A stretch of DNA of 49,660 nt. Origin: an uncultured Alphaproteobacteria bacterium (lineage in GTDB: Bacteria; Pseudomonadota; Alphaproteobacteria; Rs-D84). The stretch spans positions 1 to 49,660 of the forward strand of contig CALXLO010000006.1 in the NCBI GenBank assembly GCA_944389235.1. Reading direction: 5' to 3'. The notes under the pieces are model-generated. The model had not been told where the DNA came from, made no database searches, and saw only the letters and a program-made list of their open reading frames with translations. Positions 7,635 to 16,174 of this stretch are shown piece after piece; the stretch's first letter is position 1, and every line of letters starts with the position of its first letter. Made by a program: the position numbers and the translations under genes.

Positions 7635-8024
7635 TTAGTGTTGATTTATTTTATTGTTCCAGAAATTGCGTTGAGAATTAATTGCTGATTCATATCGCTT
7701 TAACACACTAAAAAATTCATTATTGCGTTGATGAAACGGACAAAATTCTTCGTTGCACGCACCATATATATTATTTGGATTAAAATTCTTGCAAAACGAA
7801 TCGTATGGCGCATTAATTAAATCAGTACGATATTCATGCCGTTTAACACATGCGCGTATATCATCTGGATTTTGACTTTTACCAATCCATCTAATCAAAG
7901 AATCGTATGTGCAGAATTTATCTAAACGCAAAGATGCACATTTATATTGCAGTGCACGCCATTCTATAAAATCTGCGCGCTGCTGCTTAATTGGCGTTGT
8001 TAAGATATATTGAATTTTTTTCAT
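7635..8024 (-). CDS. Small Cys-containing protein, paralog family member 3
   Basis: This 129-residue protein has no recognised domain. It belongs with the products at 8362-8739 and 8758-9174. All three begin with a similar block (here KKIQYILTTP, then ADFIEWRAL) and share a C-terminal motif: two Cys, then aromatic or His, two residues, NN, aromatic-F, an L-rich helix, and a final QR.F/YW (here CPFHQRNNEFF...SQRNFW). No signal peptide or membrane helix is seen. A GGA ribosome site precedes the ATG. It lies 15 bases from the second ACP and 17 from the integrase-like gene. The paired cysteines suggest a metal site or disulfide; the function is unknown. Confidence 0.7.
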   Translation of the reverse strand: MKKIQYILTTPIKQQRADFIEWRALQYKCASLRLDKFCTYDSLIRWIGKSQNPDDIRACVKRHEYRTDLINAPYDSFCKNFNPNNIYGACNEEFCPFHQRNNEFFSVLKRYESAINSQRNFWNNKINQH

Positions 8025-8039
8025 ATTTTTCCTGTTTAT

Positions 8040-8342
8040 TTATCTAGTTTTTTTGTTCATTAATGATGCCCGTAATCTATCCAGAAACACTGACTTGTTT
8101 CCCTTTTGTTCCAGGCGGTTCATATTAACATAGCGAACCATATCACCGACTGTTCTCATGCTCATAATCTGGTCATCAGAAAACACGATATTAAATTCTT
8201 TTTCAACATGACCAATTAATTCCATCTTGTCCAGACTATCCAATCCTAAATCATTATCAAAATCCGTCCCCAGTTTTATTGCATTGGCACGAAAATTAAA
8301 TAATTTTGATATAGAACCTTTTACTGTATTAAAGTTTTTCAT
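8040..8342 (-). CDS. Second acyl carrier protein-like protein
   Basis: This 100-residue protein contains an intact carrier-protein core with the phosphopantetheine serine in LGLDSLDKMEL and the usual helix III region (FSDDQIMSMRTVGDMV). It differs from AcpP 1.6 kb away by a basic, Lys/Arg-rich tail of about 25 residues (RLRASLMNKKTR) and low overall identity. AGAGGA precedes the ATG. It is embedded between members of a small Cys-protein family in a tight operon, with no synthase or ligase next to it. A specialised carrier such as AcpXL is possible but not shown by the context. Confidence 0.85.
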   Translation of the reverse strand: MKNFNTVKGSISKLFNFRANAIKLGTDFDNDLGLDSLDKMELIGHVEKEFNIVFSDDQIMSMRTVGDMVRYVNMNRLEQKGNKSVFLDRLRASLMNKKTR

Positions 8343-8361
8343 AATAAATCCTCTATTTTTA

Positions 8362-8739
8362 TTATCTGCAATTTGCGAATTTTTGTATCCAGTAAATATT
8401 GCGCTGTTTTTTCAATATATGCAGCATCCGTGATAAATCAAAGAATGCAACATTATTTTTATAATACTTGCATTGTGTTTTGGTGCATGGAACGCAATAA
8501 CTAAAATGTTCACAGCGTTCCAGACTGACACAAACCCCAGAATCATTATCACGACCAAAATCCGGCACCTGTGATATATATGTATAAAGACATCCATCAA
8601 ATCCAGCCGACAGCCGTTCGCGTGATATATCATACTTGTGCTTTGCATCTGACACTTTGGCACGCAAGTTTTTATATTCTGCAACATCTGCACGAATTGC
8701 GTGCAAAGGCGTTTTAACAATATACTTCAACATAGACAT
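8362..8739 (-). CDS. Small Cys-containing protein, paralog family member 2
   Basis: This 125-residue protein is related to its neighbours at 8758-9174 and 7635-8024. It opens LKYIVKTPLHAIRADVAEYK and carries the family motif near its end (CTKTQCKYYKNNVAFF, then KKQRNIYW). It has several more cysteines in the middle (GCLYTYI, GVCVSLERCEHFSYCVPC), suggesting a zinc site or disulfides. No signal peptide is seen. It lies 18 bases after family member 1 and 19 before the second ACP. An overlapping frame of 102 codons is a shadow. The function is unknown. Confidence 0.7.
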   Translation of the reverse strand: MSMLKYIVKTPLHAIRADVAEYKNLRAKVSDAKHKYDISRERLSAGFDGCLYTYISQVPDFGRDNDSGVCVSLERCEHFSYCVPCTKTQCKYYKNNVAFFDLSRMLHILKKQRNIYWIQKFANCR

Positions 8740-8757
8740 AATTTAATTACCCTTGAT

Positions 8758-9174
8758 TTACTTTACCCGACTGAATTTTTCCGCCCAGAATTTTGCGCGC
8801 TGATTTTTCAAATATTCATATTTTGATTTATTTTCAAAATAATCATTATTATGCTTGTAATACGAACATTTTTGCATATCACATGGCCACCAACTGGGCA
8901 CAAAATACGGACAATTTAATTTATATTCTTTTAATACATTAAATCCTGTTTCAAAGTCTAATTCTGGGTGCCACGATGTTTGAATACAACCACAATATTC
9001 CTTGGCACTGGGGACCAGACGAAAATCTTTACCAAAATTACATGTCATACGCGCACGCGACAAAAACATATTGCGTCGCGCAGATGCCGCGCATCGCCCC
9101 AATTTTCTAAATTCGGCAATATCAGACAATATATCGCCCCCAGATGTATTTAACAGATATTTCACAAAGGTCAT
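8758..9174 (-). CDS. Small Cys-containing protein, paralog family member 1
   Basis: This 138-residue protein is the longest of the three paralogs. The N-terminus (FVKYLLNT...DIAEFRKLGRCAASAR) and the C-terminal motif (CDMQKCSYYKHNNDYF, then KNQRAKFW) match the other two. The middle differs and contains CGCIQTSW and WWPC. It starts 17 bases past the lepA stop with AGGA before the ATG, so it is probably transcribed with lepA. I do not recognise the family and can assign no function. Confidence 0.7.
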   Translation of the reverse strand: MTFVKYLLNTSGGDILSDIAEFRKLGRCAASARRNMFLSRARMTCNFGKDFRLVPSAKEYCGCIQTSWHPELDFETGFNVLKEYKLNCPYFVPSWWPCDMQKCSYYKHNNDYFENKSKYEYLKNQRAKFWAEKFSRVK

Positions 9175-9191
9175 TTTTATTTTCCTATTGC

Positions 9192-10988
9192 TTAATTTAC
9201 TTTTAATGCGTTAATAAATGCAGACTGTGGTATTTCTACATTACCAAATGTCCGCATTCGTTTTTTTCCCTCCTTTTGCTTCTCTAACAATTTACGCTTG
9301 CGCGTGATATCCCCCCCATAGCACTTTGCGGTTACATCTTTGCGATATGCCGCAATTGTTTCGCGTGCGATAATTTTACCACCGATTGCCGCCTGTAAAG
9401 GAATCTTGAATTGGTGCCGCGGAATTAAGTCTTTTAATTTTTCAACGATTTGTCGACCGCGTTTTTCTGCTGCACTGCGATGACACATAAACGACAAAGG
9501 TTCTACATTTTCATCATTAACCAGTATTGAAACCTTTACCAAATCAGATGCGCGATATCCTTGGACAACATAGTCAAATGACGCATACCCAGACGATAAC
9601 GATTTTACCCTGTCGTAAAAATCAAATACAATTTCTGCCAGTGGCAATTCATATACCAACACTGCGCGATTACCAACATAGGAAATATTTACCTGGATGC
9701 CCCGCCGTTCTGAACACAGCGACATTATTCCCCCCATATATTTATCAGGCATCATAATTGTTGCACGAACCCACGGTTCTTCGATAGATTCTATTTTGGT
9801 CAAATCTGGCATATCCGCGGGATTTTCTAAATCAATTACATTGCCATCGCGCAAATGAATTTTATATAACACGCTGGGGACAGTATTAATTAAATTCAAG
9901 TTAAATTCGCGACGCAACCGTTCACTGATAATTTCCATGTGCAACAGCCCTAAAAATCCGCATCGCAACCCAAACCCCAGCGCAGACGATTTTTCTGTTG
10001 TAAAAACAAACGATGCATCGTTTAGTGCCAACTTTTCCGCACTGTCGCGCAGATTAGGATAATCATCTGCAACAACCGGAAAGAACGACGAAAACACCAC
10101 CGGCACAGACGGTTTGAACCCAGGCAAAGGTTCACCACCATCCCCCAGTCGCGCATCTGTTATTGTATCGCCAACCTTGCAGTCATGAATTGTTTTCATA
10201 CCGGTTATAATAAACCCAATTTCACCGGTCCCCAGTATATCAGTATCAACCATTTTTGGCGTAAAGTATCCGATTTTTTCAATCGTATATTCTGCTGCGG
10301 TTGCCATAAATCTGATTTTTTGCCCGCGCTTTAATTGCCCATCAACCACGCGCACCAATATCACAACCCCTAAATAAGAATCATACCAAGAATCAACCAG
10401 CAACGCACGCGTCGGTGCGTTTTCATCCCCCCGTGGCGACGGCAGACGATGTACAATTTCTTCCAGCAAATCAGGCACCCCTGCCCCAGTTTTACCAGAA
10501 ACACAAATTGCATCATGCGCATCCAGTCCGATAACATCTGCGATTTGTTCACGCGTTGCATCAACATCGCTGGACGGTAAATCTATTTTATTTAACACTG
10601 GCAACATTTCTAAATCGTTATCCAATGCCAAGTACGCATTTGCCAATGTTTGCGCCTGGACCCCTTGGGTTGCATCAACCAAAATCAGCGCACCTTCACA
10701 TGCCGCCAAACTGCGTGAAACTTCATAAGAGAAATCAACATGCCCTGGGGTATCCATTAAATTTAATTGATATTCCACCCCATCACGCGCACGATAATTC
10801 AGCCGCACAGTCTGGGCCTTTATCGTAATTCCGCGTTCGCGTTCAATATCCATAGAATCCAGGACTTGCGCCTTCATTTCGCGCGATTGCAAACCACCCG
10901 TATATTCAATTAAACGGTCTGACAGTGTTGACTTTCCATGGTCAATATGCGCAACGATTGCAAAGTTTCTGATGTTCTTTTGATTCAT
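9192..10988 (-). CDS. lepA: Elongation factor 4 (LepA), ribosomal GTPase
   Basis: LepA is a translational GTPase that acts on stalled or assembling ribosomes. The product (598 residues) is full length. G1 AHIDHGKST lies at the N-terminus, RGITIKAQ (G2) and DTPGHVDF (G3) follow, and NKIDLPSSD (G4) lies near residue 130. The EF-G-like domains and the LepA-specific C-terminal domain ([20 protein letters not shown]) come after. ATG 10988 is used; the longer frame starts with TTG. It follows rbfA by about 80 bases on the same strand and is followed by five close-set accessory genes. Confidence 0.97.
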   Translation of the reverse strand: MNQKNIRNFAIVAHIDHGKSTLSDRLIEYTGGLQSREMKAQVLDSMDIERERGITIKAQTVRLNYRARDGVEYQLNLMDTPGHVDFSYEVSRSLAACEGALILVDATQGVQAQTLANAYLALDNDLEMLPVLNKIDLPSSDVDATREQIADVIGLDAHDAICVSGKTGAGVPDLLEEIVHRLPSPRGDENAPTRALLVDSWYDSYLGVVILVRVVDGQLKRGQKIRFMATAAEYTIEKIGYFTPKMVDTDILGTGEIGFIITGMKTIHDCKVGDTITDARLGDGGEPLPGFKPSVPVVFSSFFPVVADDYPNLRDSAEKLALNDASFVFTTEKSSALGFGLRCGFLGLLHMEIISERLRREFNLNLINTVPSVLYKIHLRDGNVIDLENPADMPDLTKIESIEEPWVRATIMMPDKYMGGIMSLCSERRGIQVNISYVGNRAVLVYELPLAEIVFDFYDRVKSLSSGYASFDYVVQGYRASDLVKVSILVNDENVEPLSFMCHRSAAEKRGRQIVEKLKDLIPRHQFKIPLQAAIGGKIIARETIAAYRKDVTAKCYGGDITRKRKLLEKQKEGKKRMRTFGNVEIPQSAFINALKVN

Positions 10989-11067
10989 ACCCAAGACCGT
11001 ATATTATGCGGCAATGATACACCAGTATATTTTAATTGCAATCAATTTTTATAAAAAAATCTGCAAA

Positions 11068-11433
11068 CTATTCCGATTGATTTTTATCTAAATTTTCAAA
11101 AATTTTATCCAATCGCGCCGCTGTATCCAGCGTATCATCGTATTCAAAGCGGATTTCTGGCACATATTTTTGATTCATTCGCGCCGCCAGTGTATATCGC
11201 ACAGTCTTGGTTATATTATCCAAGCGGTGTTGAACCGCATCAATATCTGCATTATGTGAATAATAGAACAGCCGCACAAATTGCAGTCCGCCATGCGCCA
11301 CCGCCCCAACCAAAGACACACCGCGCAACAATTCATCATCACTAAAATCGTCGCGCAATATTTCTGCGACCAGTGTTTGAACTTTGCTGGCGACGCGTGC
11401 CGCACGATTAGAGTTATTATGCTTTTTTTCCAT
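11068..11433 (-). CDS. rbfA: Ribosome-binding factor A
   Basis: RbfA is a cold-shock maturation factor of the 30S subunit that binds near the 16S 5' helix. This 121-residue protein has the KH-like fold pattern: RVASKVQTLVAEILRDDF at the start, then LRGVSLVGAVAHGGLQFVRL and a C-terminal ...YVPEIRFEYDDTLDTAARLD, where VPEI.F..D is the family hallmark. It is usually near infB or truB; here it precedes lepA instead. Confidence 0.93.
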   Translation of the reverse strand: MEKKHNNSNRAARVASKVQTLVAEILRDDFSDDELLRGVSLVGAVAHGGLQFVRLFYYSHNADIDAVQHRLDNITKTVRYTLAARMNQKYVPEIRFEYDDTLDTAARLDKIFENLDKNQSE

Positions 11434-11519
11434 TTATTTTTCCTGTATATATATTCAGATTGTAAATTATAAAAGATTAAATTACAATCAAGTAAATTTT
11501 TTGTCAAAGGAATGTATGG

Positions 11520-12095
11520 ATGAAATTCGCAGAATATATATTAAGCAAATCAGAAAGTCGCACATATTCATGGATTGTATTTGTTTTGACCATCTGCGAA
11601 TCTATATTTTTATTTGTTCCACCCGAAGTTTTTATGACCCCGCCAATTATTGCGAACAAAAAACGGGCATTACCAATAACAATTGCGGCGGCATTGGGGT
11701 CAATTGTTGGTGGCATAATTGCATACATGATTGGTGCATGGCTGTGGGATTCACTGGGACAATGGATAATTAACACTTTTACGAATCCTGATTTAATTGA
11801 AACAGCAATAAAACCGATGTTCAGTAAATACGGAATTTTAATCATAGTACTGACTGCTGTGACCCCTATACCGTACAAGTTGCTGGCAATATGGCTGGGG
11901 TTTATTGGTTATCCATTGTGGATATTTGTTGCAGTATCTGCGATATTCCGCACAGGTCGCTTTGCAATAATTGCGACCCTGTTATATTTTTTCCAAGAAC
12001 GCGCAAATTTGATTGTTAAAAAATATTTTTGGCCGATAACAATAGGCGCGATAATCGCCGCCGGTCTGGGTGTCGGGTTAATATCATTGTTTTAA
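11520..12095 (+). CDS. YqaA/DedA-like inner-membrane protein
   Basis: This 191-residue protein has four or five hydrophobic segments. It matches the YqaA family (VTT/SNARE-associated fold) with the typical ESIFLFVPPEVFMTPPII near residue 30 and TAVTPIPYKLLAIWLGF in the middle. DedA-like proteins are linked to lipid transport and membrane homeostasis; the exact role of YqaA is not established. A GGA lies before the ATG. It is a single plus-strand gene between two minus-strand blocks. Confidence 0.85.
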   Translation: MKFAEYILSKSESRTYSWIVFVLTICESIFLFVPPEVFMTPPIIANKKRALPITIAAALGSIVGGIIAYMIGAWLWDSLGQWIINTFTNPDLIETAIKPMFSKYGILIIVLTAVTPIPYKLLAIWLGFIGYPLWIFVAVSAIFRTGRFAIIATLLYFFQERANLIVKKYFWPITIGAIIAAGLGVGLISLF

Positions 12096-12257
12096 CCCCA
12101 TAATTACCGCCACACCATTAATACACTGTCTGATATTAATGCTGAACCCTGTTCATAACTGCGTAATTCTGTGGCACTGATGCCAAACATTTTTATAACA
12201 TTTTTTCTTGCGTCTTAATTAGCATTACATTCATGTCCCCCCCCTGTTTTATTTTTA

Positions 12258-12285
12258 CAAAAAACACCGCCGTGATAAAGGGCGG
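12258..12285 (-). terminator. Distal terminator of the fibre operon
   Basis: The CCGCC/GGCGG stem is followed on the minus strand by TGTTTTTTG. Confidence 0.65.
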
Positions 12286-12304
12286 TTAAAGGCCGGAAAC
12301 TATA

Positions 12305-12337
12305 CAAAAAAGTGTCGCGTATTGGTTATTCCGCGAC
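12305..12337 (-). terminator. Terminator hairpin GTCGCG/CGCGAC
   Basis: A perfect six-base-pair stem around a 12-base loop is followed on the minus strand by ACTTTTTTG. Confidence 0.65.
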
Positions 12338-12476
12338 CCTCCAACCCAAACAGAGTTTTACTATTGAGACTTCTAAACCCAGCATTGATAATCCAACCAA
12401 TGCGTATTTATTATCGCACAAAGATTTTGCTATTTCAAATTATTTTATAAAAAACACCGGCAAATGCAGGCGTTAT

Positions 12477-13535
12477 TTATTGAATCCATACAGATGCATA
12501 AGTTTCCGCTGTTTCACTGCCCACAGGTATTTGTACATTTCCCTTGGAAACAGTAATTGTACCATCGGCCTGGGATACATTTGTAACAACAGCCCCCGCA
12601 CCAGATGACACAACATTAACATTTACATTTGCCAGGTCTTCTTTGGTTGCGTATGTACTGGCCGCGGTACCAGCATCCAGCTTTGCCCCCAACGCATCCG
12701 TTAATCCAGAAATCTTGGACTGGTCAATCGCAGCATCTGTGGCAACCATATCATTTGTTATTGTTCCTGTTGTGATATTACCAGTTTCATCTGTAACAAC
12801 TGCTTTGTTTGCGTTTTCCACGGTTTGTGCAATATCAACCTTGCCCGCCAGCGCAGTATTTATAACCTTGTTTTGAACAGGGTTTTCACTGTCTGGACTT
12901 AATTCAGCATCTACGATAACCTGGGCTGGCAAATCGCCTGCAATAACTTGACCGGTTTCATTTGTCATTAAAACTTTGTTTGCGGCACTTTCGCCCAAAT
13001 CAGCATCCATTTTCCCAGCATCTAATTCATTTACCGCATTAACCAAGTTGTCTTTTGCAGTTGTTGTCAACGATGTAATAGTACCAATTTCGGCCGCATT
13101 TGTTGCAGCGGCATTACCAGCGGCGGTGGCATCAGATTGTGCAGCGGCGACATCTGCGACCAGACCGGATTCTGCATTACCCACGGTTTCAACCAGTGTA
13201 TCAACCGTGCTGGATTCCGCCTTGGTCGCCAACGCAGTTGCCACGGCCTTTTCAGACGGATATGCCGTATCCGTTGCAGACGCAGTATCACGCACAGTAT
13301 TGACTTTGTTCTGGGTATCTTCGGCATTCATGCCCAGTGTCGCTGTAATTTGATTTCCCGTTACAGATACAGATGTTATAACATTACCATCACCTGTCGT
13401 GCTGCTGATTACATCTGTTTCAACATTACCGATTGCCTGGTCAACATAGTCTTTGGATGCAACATCCGCCCGGGCAACGCCGACAACCAGCATCGCCATA
13501 ACAGAAACGGCTAAAACAGCATTCTTTTTTATCAT
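12477..13535 (-). CDS. Secreted fibre-like protein D
   Basis: This 352-residue protein has a signal peptide (MIKKNAVLAVSVMAMLVVGVARA) and a mature start ASKDYVDQAIGNVET shared with its neighbours. The rest is low-complexity and rich in A, T, D, N and V. It contains units familiar from phage tail fibres and trimeric surface fibres: YPSEKAVATALATK, SENPVQNKVINTAL, TITSLTTTAKDNLVNAVNEL and AAIDQSKISGL. Such units usually form trimeric coiled stalks. It ends in ...ETYASVWIQ. It is the last gene of the operon, 100 bases after protein C. It is likely surface-exposed or periplasmic; its partner or receptor is unknown. Confidence 0.8.
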   Translation of the reverse strand: MIKKNAVLAVSVMAMLVVGVARADVASKDYVDQAIGNVETDVISSTTGDGNVITSVSVTGNQITATLGMNAEDTQNKVNTVRDTASATDTAYPSEKAVATALATKAESSTVDTLVETVGNAESGLVADVAAAQSDATAAGNAAATNAAEIGTITSLTTTAKDNLVNAVNELDAGKMDADLGESAANKVLMTNETGQVIAGDLPAQVIVDAELSPDSENPVQNKVINTALAGKVDIAQTVENANKAVVTDETGNITTGTITNDMVATDAAIDQSKISGLTDALGAKLDAGTAASTYATKEDLANVNVNVVSSGAGAVVTNVSQADGTITVSKGNVQIPVGSETAETYASVWIQ

Positions 13536-13635
13536 GTCTACATTCTATCTAAACCAAGCGTTTCATATCTATTTATTCTATCATTTTTTGCTGTGCGACG
13601 CAAACCTGCATCGCACAGTTTATCGCGCAATTACA

Positions 13636-14913
13636 TTACGGATTCGCGTCGCCCTCATGGGTGACACCACGGGCAATAACTTCCCATTCAAACGTTGTAC
13701 CATTTGATACCAACACACACTTGTTGGTCGGGTTGCTGCATTTGCCACTTGGCATTGGGATCTTGGCATCGGCCGCCGTCTGGGCTGCTTCTGCCGCATC
13801 TGCGGCCGCATCAACCGCGGTTTTCAATTCATTAACAGCACCCGGTACCGTCTTCGCCGTTGTTGTGAATGTGTTATCTGTGATATTTTGTTTTAATGCA
13901 ATATCACCCGAAACATCCGCAACCTCACCGGCCACTTCATTAATCGCCCCGACCAAGTTTCCTTGTTCTGTGGTTGTCAAACTGGTCAAAGTACCAATCG
14001 CCGATGTATTGGTTGATATATCACTTGCGTTATCAGCGATACCCTGGGTATTTTCTTCAACCTGGGTCGTCAATTCAGATATATCTGTTGTAATACCAGA
14101 CGTTGCGGTTGTAATTGCGGCATTGACCGCACCCGCTGTCGGATACATTTCATCACTGTTCTTGTTTGCATTCCATGTTGTCGTTGTAACACGATTAGCA
14201 ACATTTTCTTTTGCACCCAACGATGCTTCTAATCCATTAATTTTTGATTGATCAATGGCTGCCGACGCGGAAATATCTGCATTAACGATTGCGCCCGCTT
14301 CAATATCACCGGCACCAACAGTATCTTGACTGGCCAAACCACCCAGACCTGTAATTTTTGATGCATCAATGGCCGCCGATGCTGAAATGTCTGCATTAAC
14401 GATTGTACCGTCTGCAATCATGCCGCTTGTAACTTCACCAGTTGTAATATTACCATCCGCCCCAGTAATAACAGCCTTGTTCGCGGCACCAGCGCCCTGG
14501 GCGACATCAACCTTGCCGCCGACCGCTGTATTTATTCCACTGGTTGCGGCGCTAATTGCTGTTGCGACCGCGGCAACAGATGGATATCCTGTTTCACTGG
14601 TGATATTTTGTGAATATGTTGCCGATGTAACCAGTTGTGTATCTTGTTTACCCGCCAAACCGGTTGTCAAAGATTCTTGGGTTGCGTATGTATCGGCCGC
14701 TGTTTCAGCATCCAATTTAGCATTCAATCCTGTTTCCAATGTTTCAATTTCCCCTTCGGCGGTATCAACCCGTCCAGACAATGTTGTTACAGATGTTTCA
14801 ACGGTACCAACCTTGTCATCAACATACTGACTGGACGCGATATCTGCGTTCGCCGTACCGACCGACACAGCCATTAACAATGTTGCAAATATACTTGCTG
14901 TTAGTTTTTTCAT
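13636..14913 (-). CDS. Secreted fibre-like protein C
   Basis: This 425-residue protein has a signal peptide (MKKLTASIFATLLMAVSVGTANA) then ASSQYVDDKVGTVETSV, which looks coiled-coil. It carries repeated stalk units: YPSVAAVATAI, YPTAGAVNAAI, TLTSLTTTEQGNLVGAINEV, and a 38-residue imperfect tandem repeat around NADISASAAIDxSKI. The C-terminus has a Cys pair (GKCSNPTNKCVLV) followed by FEWEVIAR, resembling that of protein B. No catalytic motif is seen. Gaps of 52 and 100 bases separate it from proteins B and D. Confidence 0.8.
   Translation of the reverse strand: MKKLTASIFATLLMAVSVGTANADIASSQYVDDKVGTVETSVTTLSGRVDTAEGEIETLETGLNAKLDAETAADTYATQESLTTGLAGKQDTQLVTSATYSQNITSETGYPSVAAVATAISAATSGINTAVGGKVDVAQGAGAANKAVITGADGNITTGEVTSGMIADGTIVNADISASAAIDASKITGLGGLASQDTVGAGDIEAGAIVNADISASAAIDQSKINGLEASLGAKENVANRVTTTTWNANKNSDEMYPTAGAVNAAITTATSGITTDISELTTQVEENTQGIADNASDISTNTSAIGTLTSLTTTEQGNLVGAINEVAGEVADVSGDIALKQNITDNTFTTTAKTVPGAVNELKTAVDAAADAAEAAQTAADAKIPMPSGKCSNPTNKCVLVSNGTTFEWEVIARGVTHEGDANP
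14239..14466 (-). repeat. 114-bp imperfect tandem repeat inside fibre protein C
   Basis: Two copies offset by 114 bases (38 codons) encode the NADISASAAID(Q/A)SKI(N/T)GL unit. It is a coding repeat of the stalk. Confidence 0.7.
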
Positions 14914-14965
14914 TTTACCACCCTTTTTTTAGTTTTTTATTTGTTTATCAAAACTCTTTTGTGTC

Positions 14966-16162
14966 TTATTGTGCCGGAACGGTCACATTTATCCACGCCA
15001 AGTCCCCATCGGTTGTTACCGACAATACACATAACCCAGATGCTGCCATGCAATCAGCATCAGGCTGCGGTATAGCTAAATCCACGATTTTGCTATCTGT
15101 TTCCGTCTTGGTATATGTTGTTGCGACATCTGCCTTGGCGGATAAATCTGTTTTCAGTTGTGAAACATCTGATGTTATATCTGCAATTGTTTCAGCATCA
15201 GGCATATCATCTGTTTTAGATTTAACTTCATTAATTGCGCCGACTAAACTTGTTTGTTCAGTGGTTGCCAAATCGCCCAGCGTACCAATTGCATTTGCAT
15301 TTGTATCGACACGCGTTGTCAATGCGTTAACATCTGACACAGACGCTTTATCGTTCAACGCAGTTGCCACCGCTTTATTTTGAATTGCGTTTTCACTGTC
15401 AGTACTTAATGTTGCATCCACAGTCGGTATTGTCGGCGCGTCCGTCAAGTCAGCATACGAACCACTGACCGCAACATTTGCCAATCCAGATACCTTGTCC
15501 GTACTGATTTGTGGTATATCTTCTGCTGTCAAGGGTGCACTGCCTGTGACCAAACCCTTGGCATCATATGTTATCTTGGTGCCGGTCCCTGGTTCAATCG
15601 CCGCATTGGCAGACACTTTATTATCAATAGCACTATTAAATGTATCGTATTCTGCAACTTTTTCTGCGGTGATACCAGAATCCACCGCCGCCTGTTGCGG
15701 TTCTGTTAATGTATCTTGTTTGTTCATCAGCCCCGTTGTCAATGCACCGATATTATCACGAATTTCTGTTAAATCGGTACCATCTGGGATATCGTTTCTT
15801 AATTGTTCAATCGCTGTATGCACTGCCGCCGCAGATGGATATTGCGTCGTCGTTGATTGTGCATTGACCGTATCTGTTTTATTTGCTGTATTTTCCGGCA
15901 CATAGCCCAAAGATGGCTGCATTCCAGAAACAGAATCCTTTAATTCGTTTACCTGTCCTGCCACATAATTGACAGTTGATTTCATTTCCTCTGCATCCTT
16001 GACTGTGGCATAAGTTTGCGCAACATTTATTAACACTTCATTATCGCGCCGGTCAACATAGTCCTTGCTGGAAACCAACACAGGTGCCGCGTCTGCCGCC
16101 ACGGGTCCCAACAAAGCCGCCATCATAATAAAACTATAAAATACAAATCTTTGTTCTTTCAT
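14966..16162 (-). CDS. Secreted fibre-like protein B
   Basis: This 398-residue protein starts with a signal peptide (hydrophobic FIMMAALLGPVAADA) followed by VSSKDYVDRRDNEV, the family's mature N-terminal block. Stalk units include YPSAAAVHTAIEQL, SENAIQNKAVATALNDK and TLGDLATTEQTSLVGAINEV. The tail has two Cys (ADCMAASGLCVLSV) then LAWINVTVP, aligning with the Cys pair and Trp of protein C. It starts 12 bases past protein A's stop, so the two are certainly co-transcribed. Confidence 0.8.
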   Translation of the reverse strand: MKEQRFVFYSFIMMAALLGPVAADAAPVLVSSKDYVDRRDNEVLINVAQTYATVKDAEEMKSTVNYVAGQVNELKDSVSGMQPSLGYVPENTANKTDTVNAQSTTTQYPSAAAVHTAIEQLRNDIPDGTDLTEIRDNIGALTTGLMNKQDTLTEPQQAAVDSGITAEKVAEYDTFNSAIDNKVSANAAIEPGTGTKITYDAKGLVTGSAPLTAEDIPQISTDKVSGLANVAVSGSYADLTDAPTIPTVDATLSTDSENAIQNKAVATALNDKASVSDVNALTTRVDTNANAIGTLGDLATTEQTSLVGAINEVKSKTDDMPDAETIADITSDVSQLKTDLSAKADVATTYTKTETDSKIVDLAIPQPDADCMAASGLCVLSVTTDGDLAWINVTVPAQ

Positions 16163-16174
16163 TTGTTAACGCCA

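Larger units (their letters stand above)
12096..12476. other. Gene-free stretch with serial minus-strand hairpins
   Basis: These 381 bases hold no convincing gene. Two minus-strand terminators lie here (12258-12285 and 12305-12337). A weaker hairpin with a T run is seen right after the last fibre gene (about 12445-12475). A minus-strand frame of about 34 codons runs into the second hairpin but lacks a clear start. Confidence 0.6.

Noticed and set aside
6619-9174. An active integrative element
   Set aside because: The integrase lacks catalytic residues, no flanking direct repeats or tRNA target are visible and no other mobile genes lie inside.
14739-15383. A 214-codon plus-strand frame across two fibre genes
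   Set aside because: It spans the ends of two well-supported minus-strand genes with repetitive composition; a shadow.
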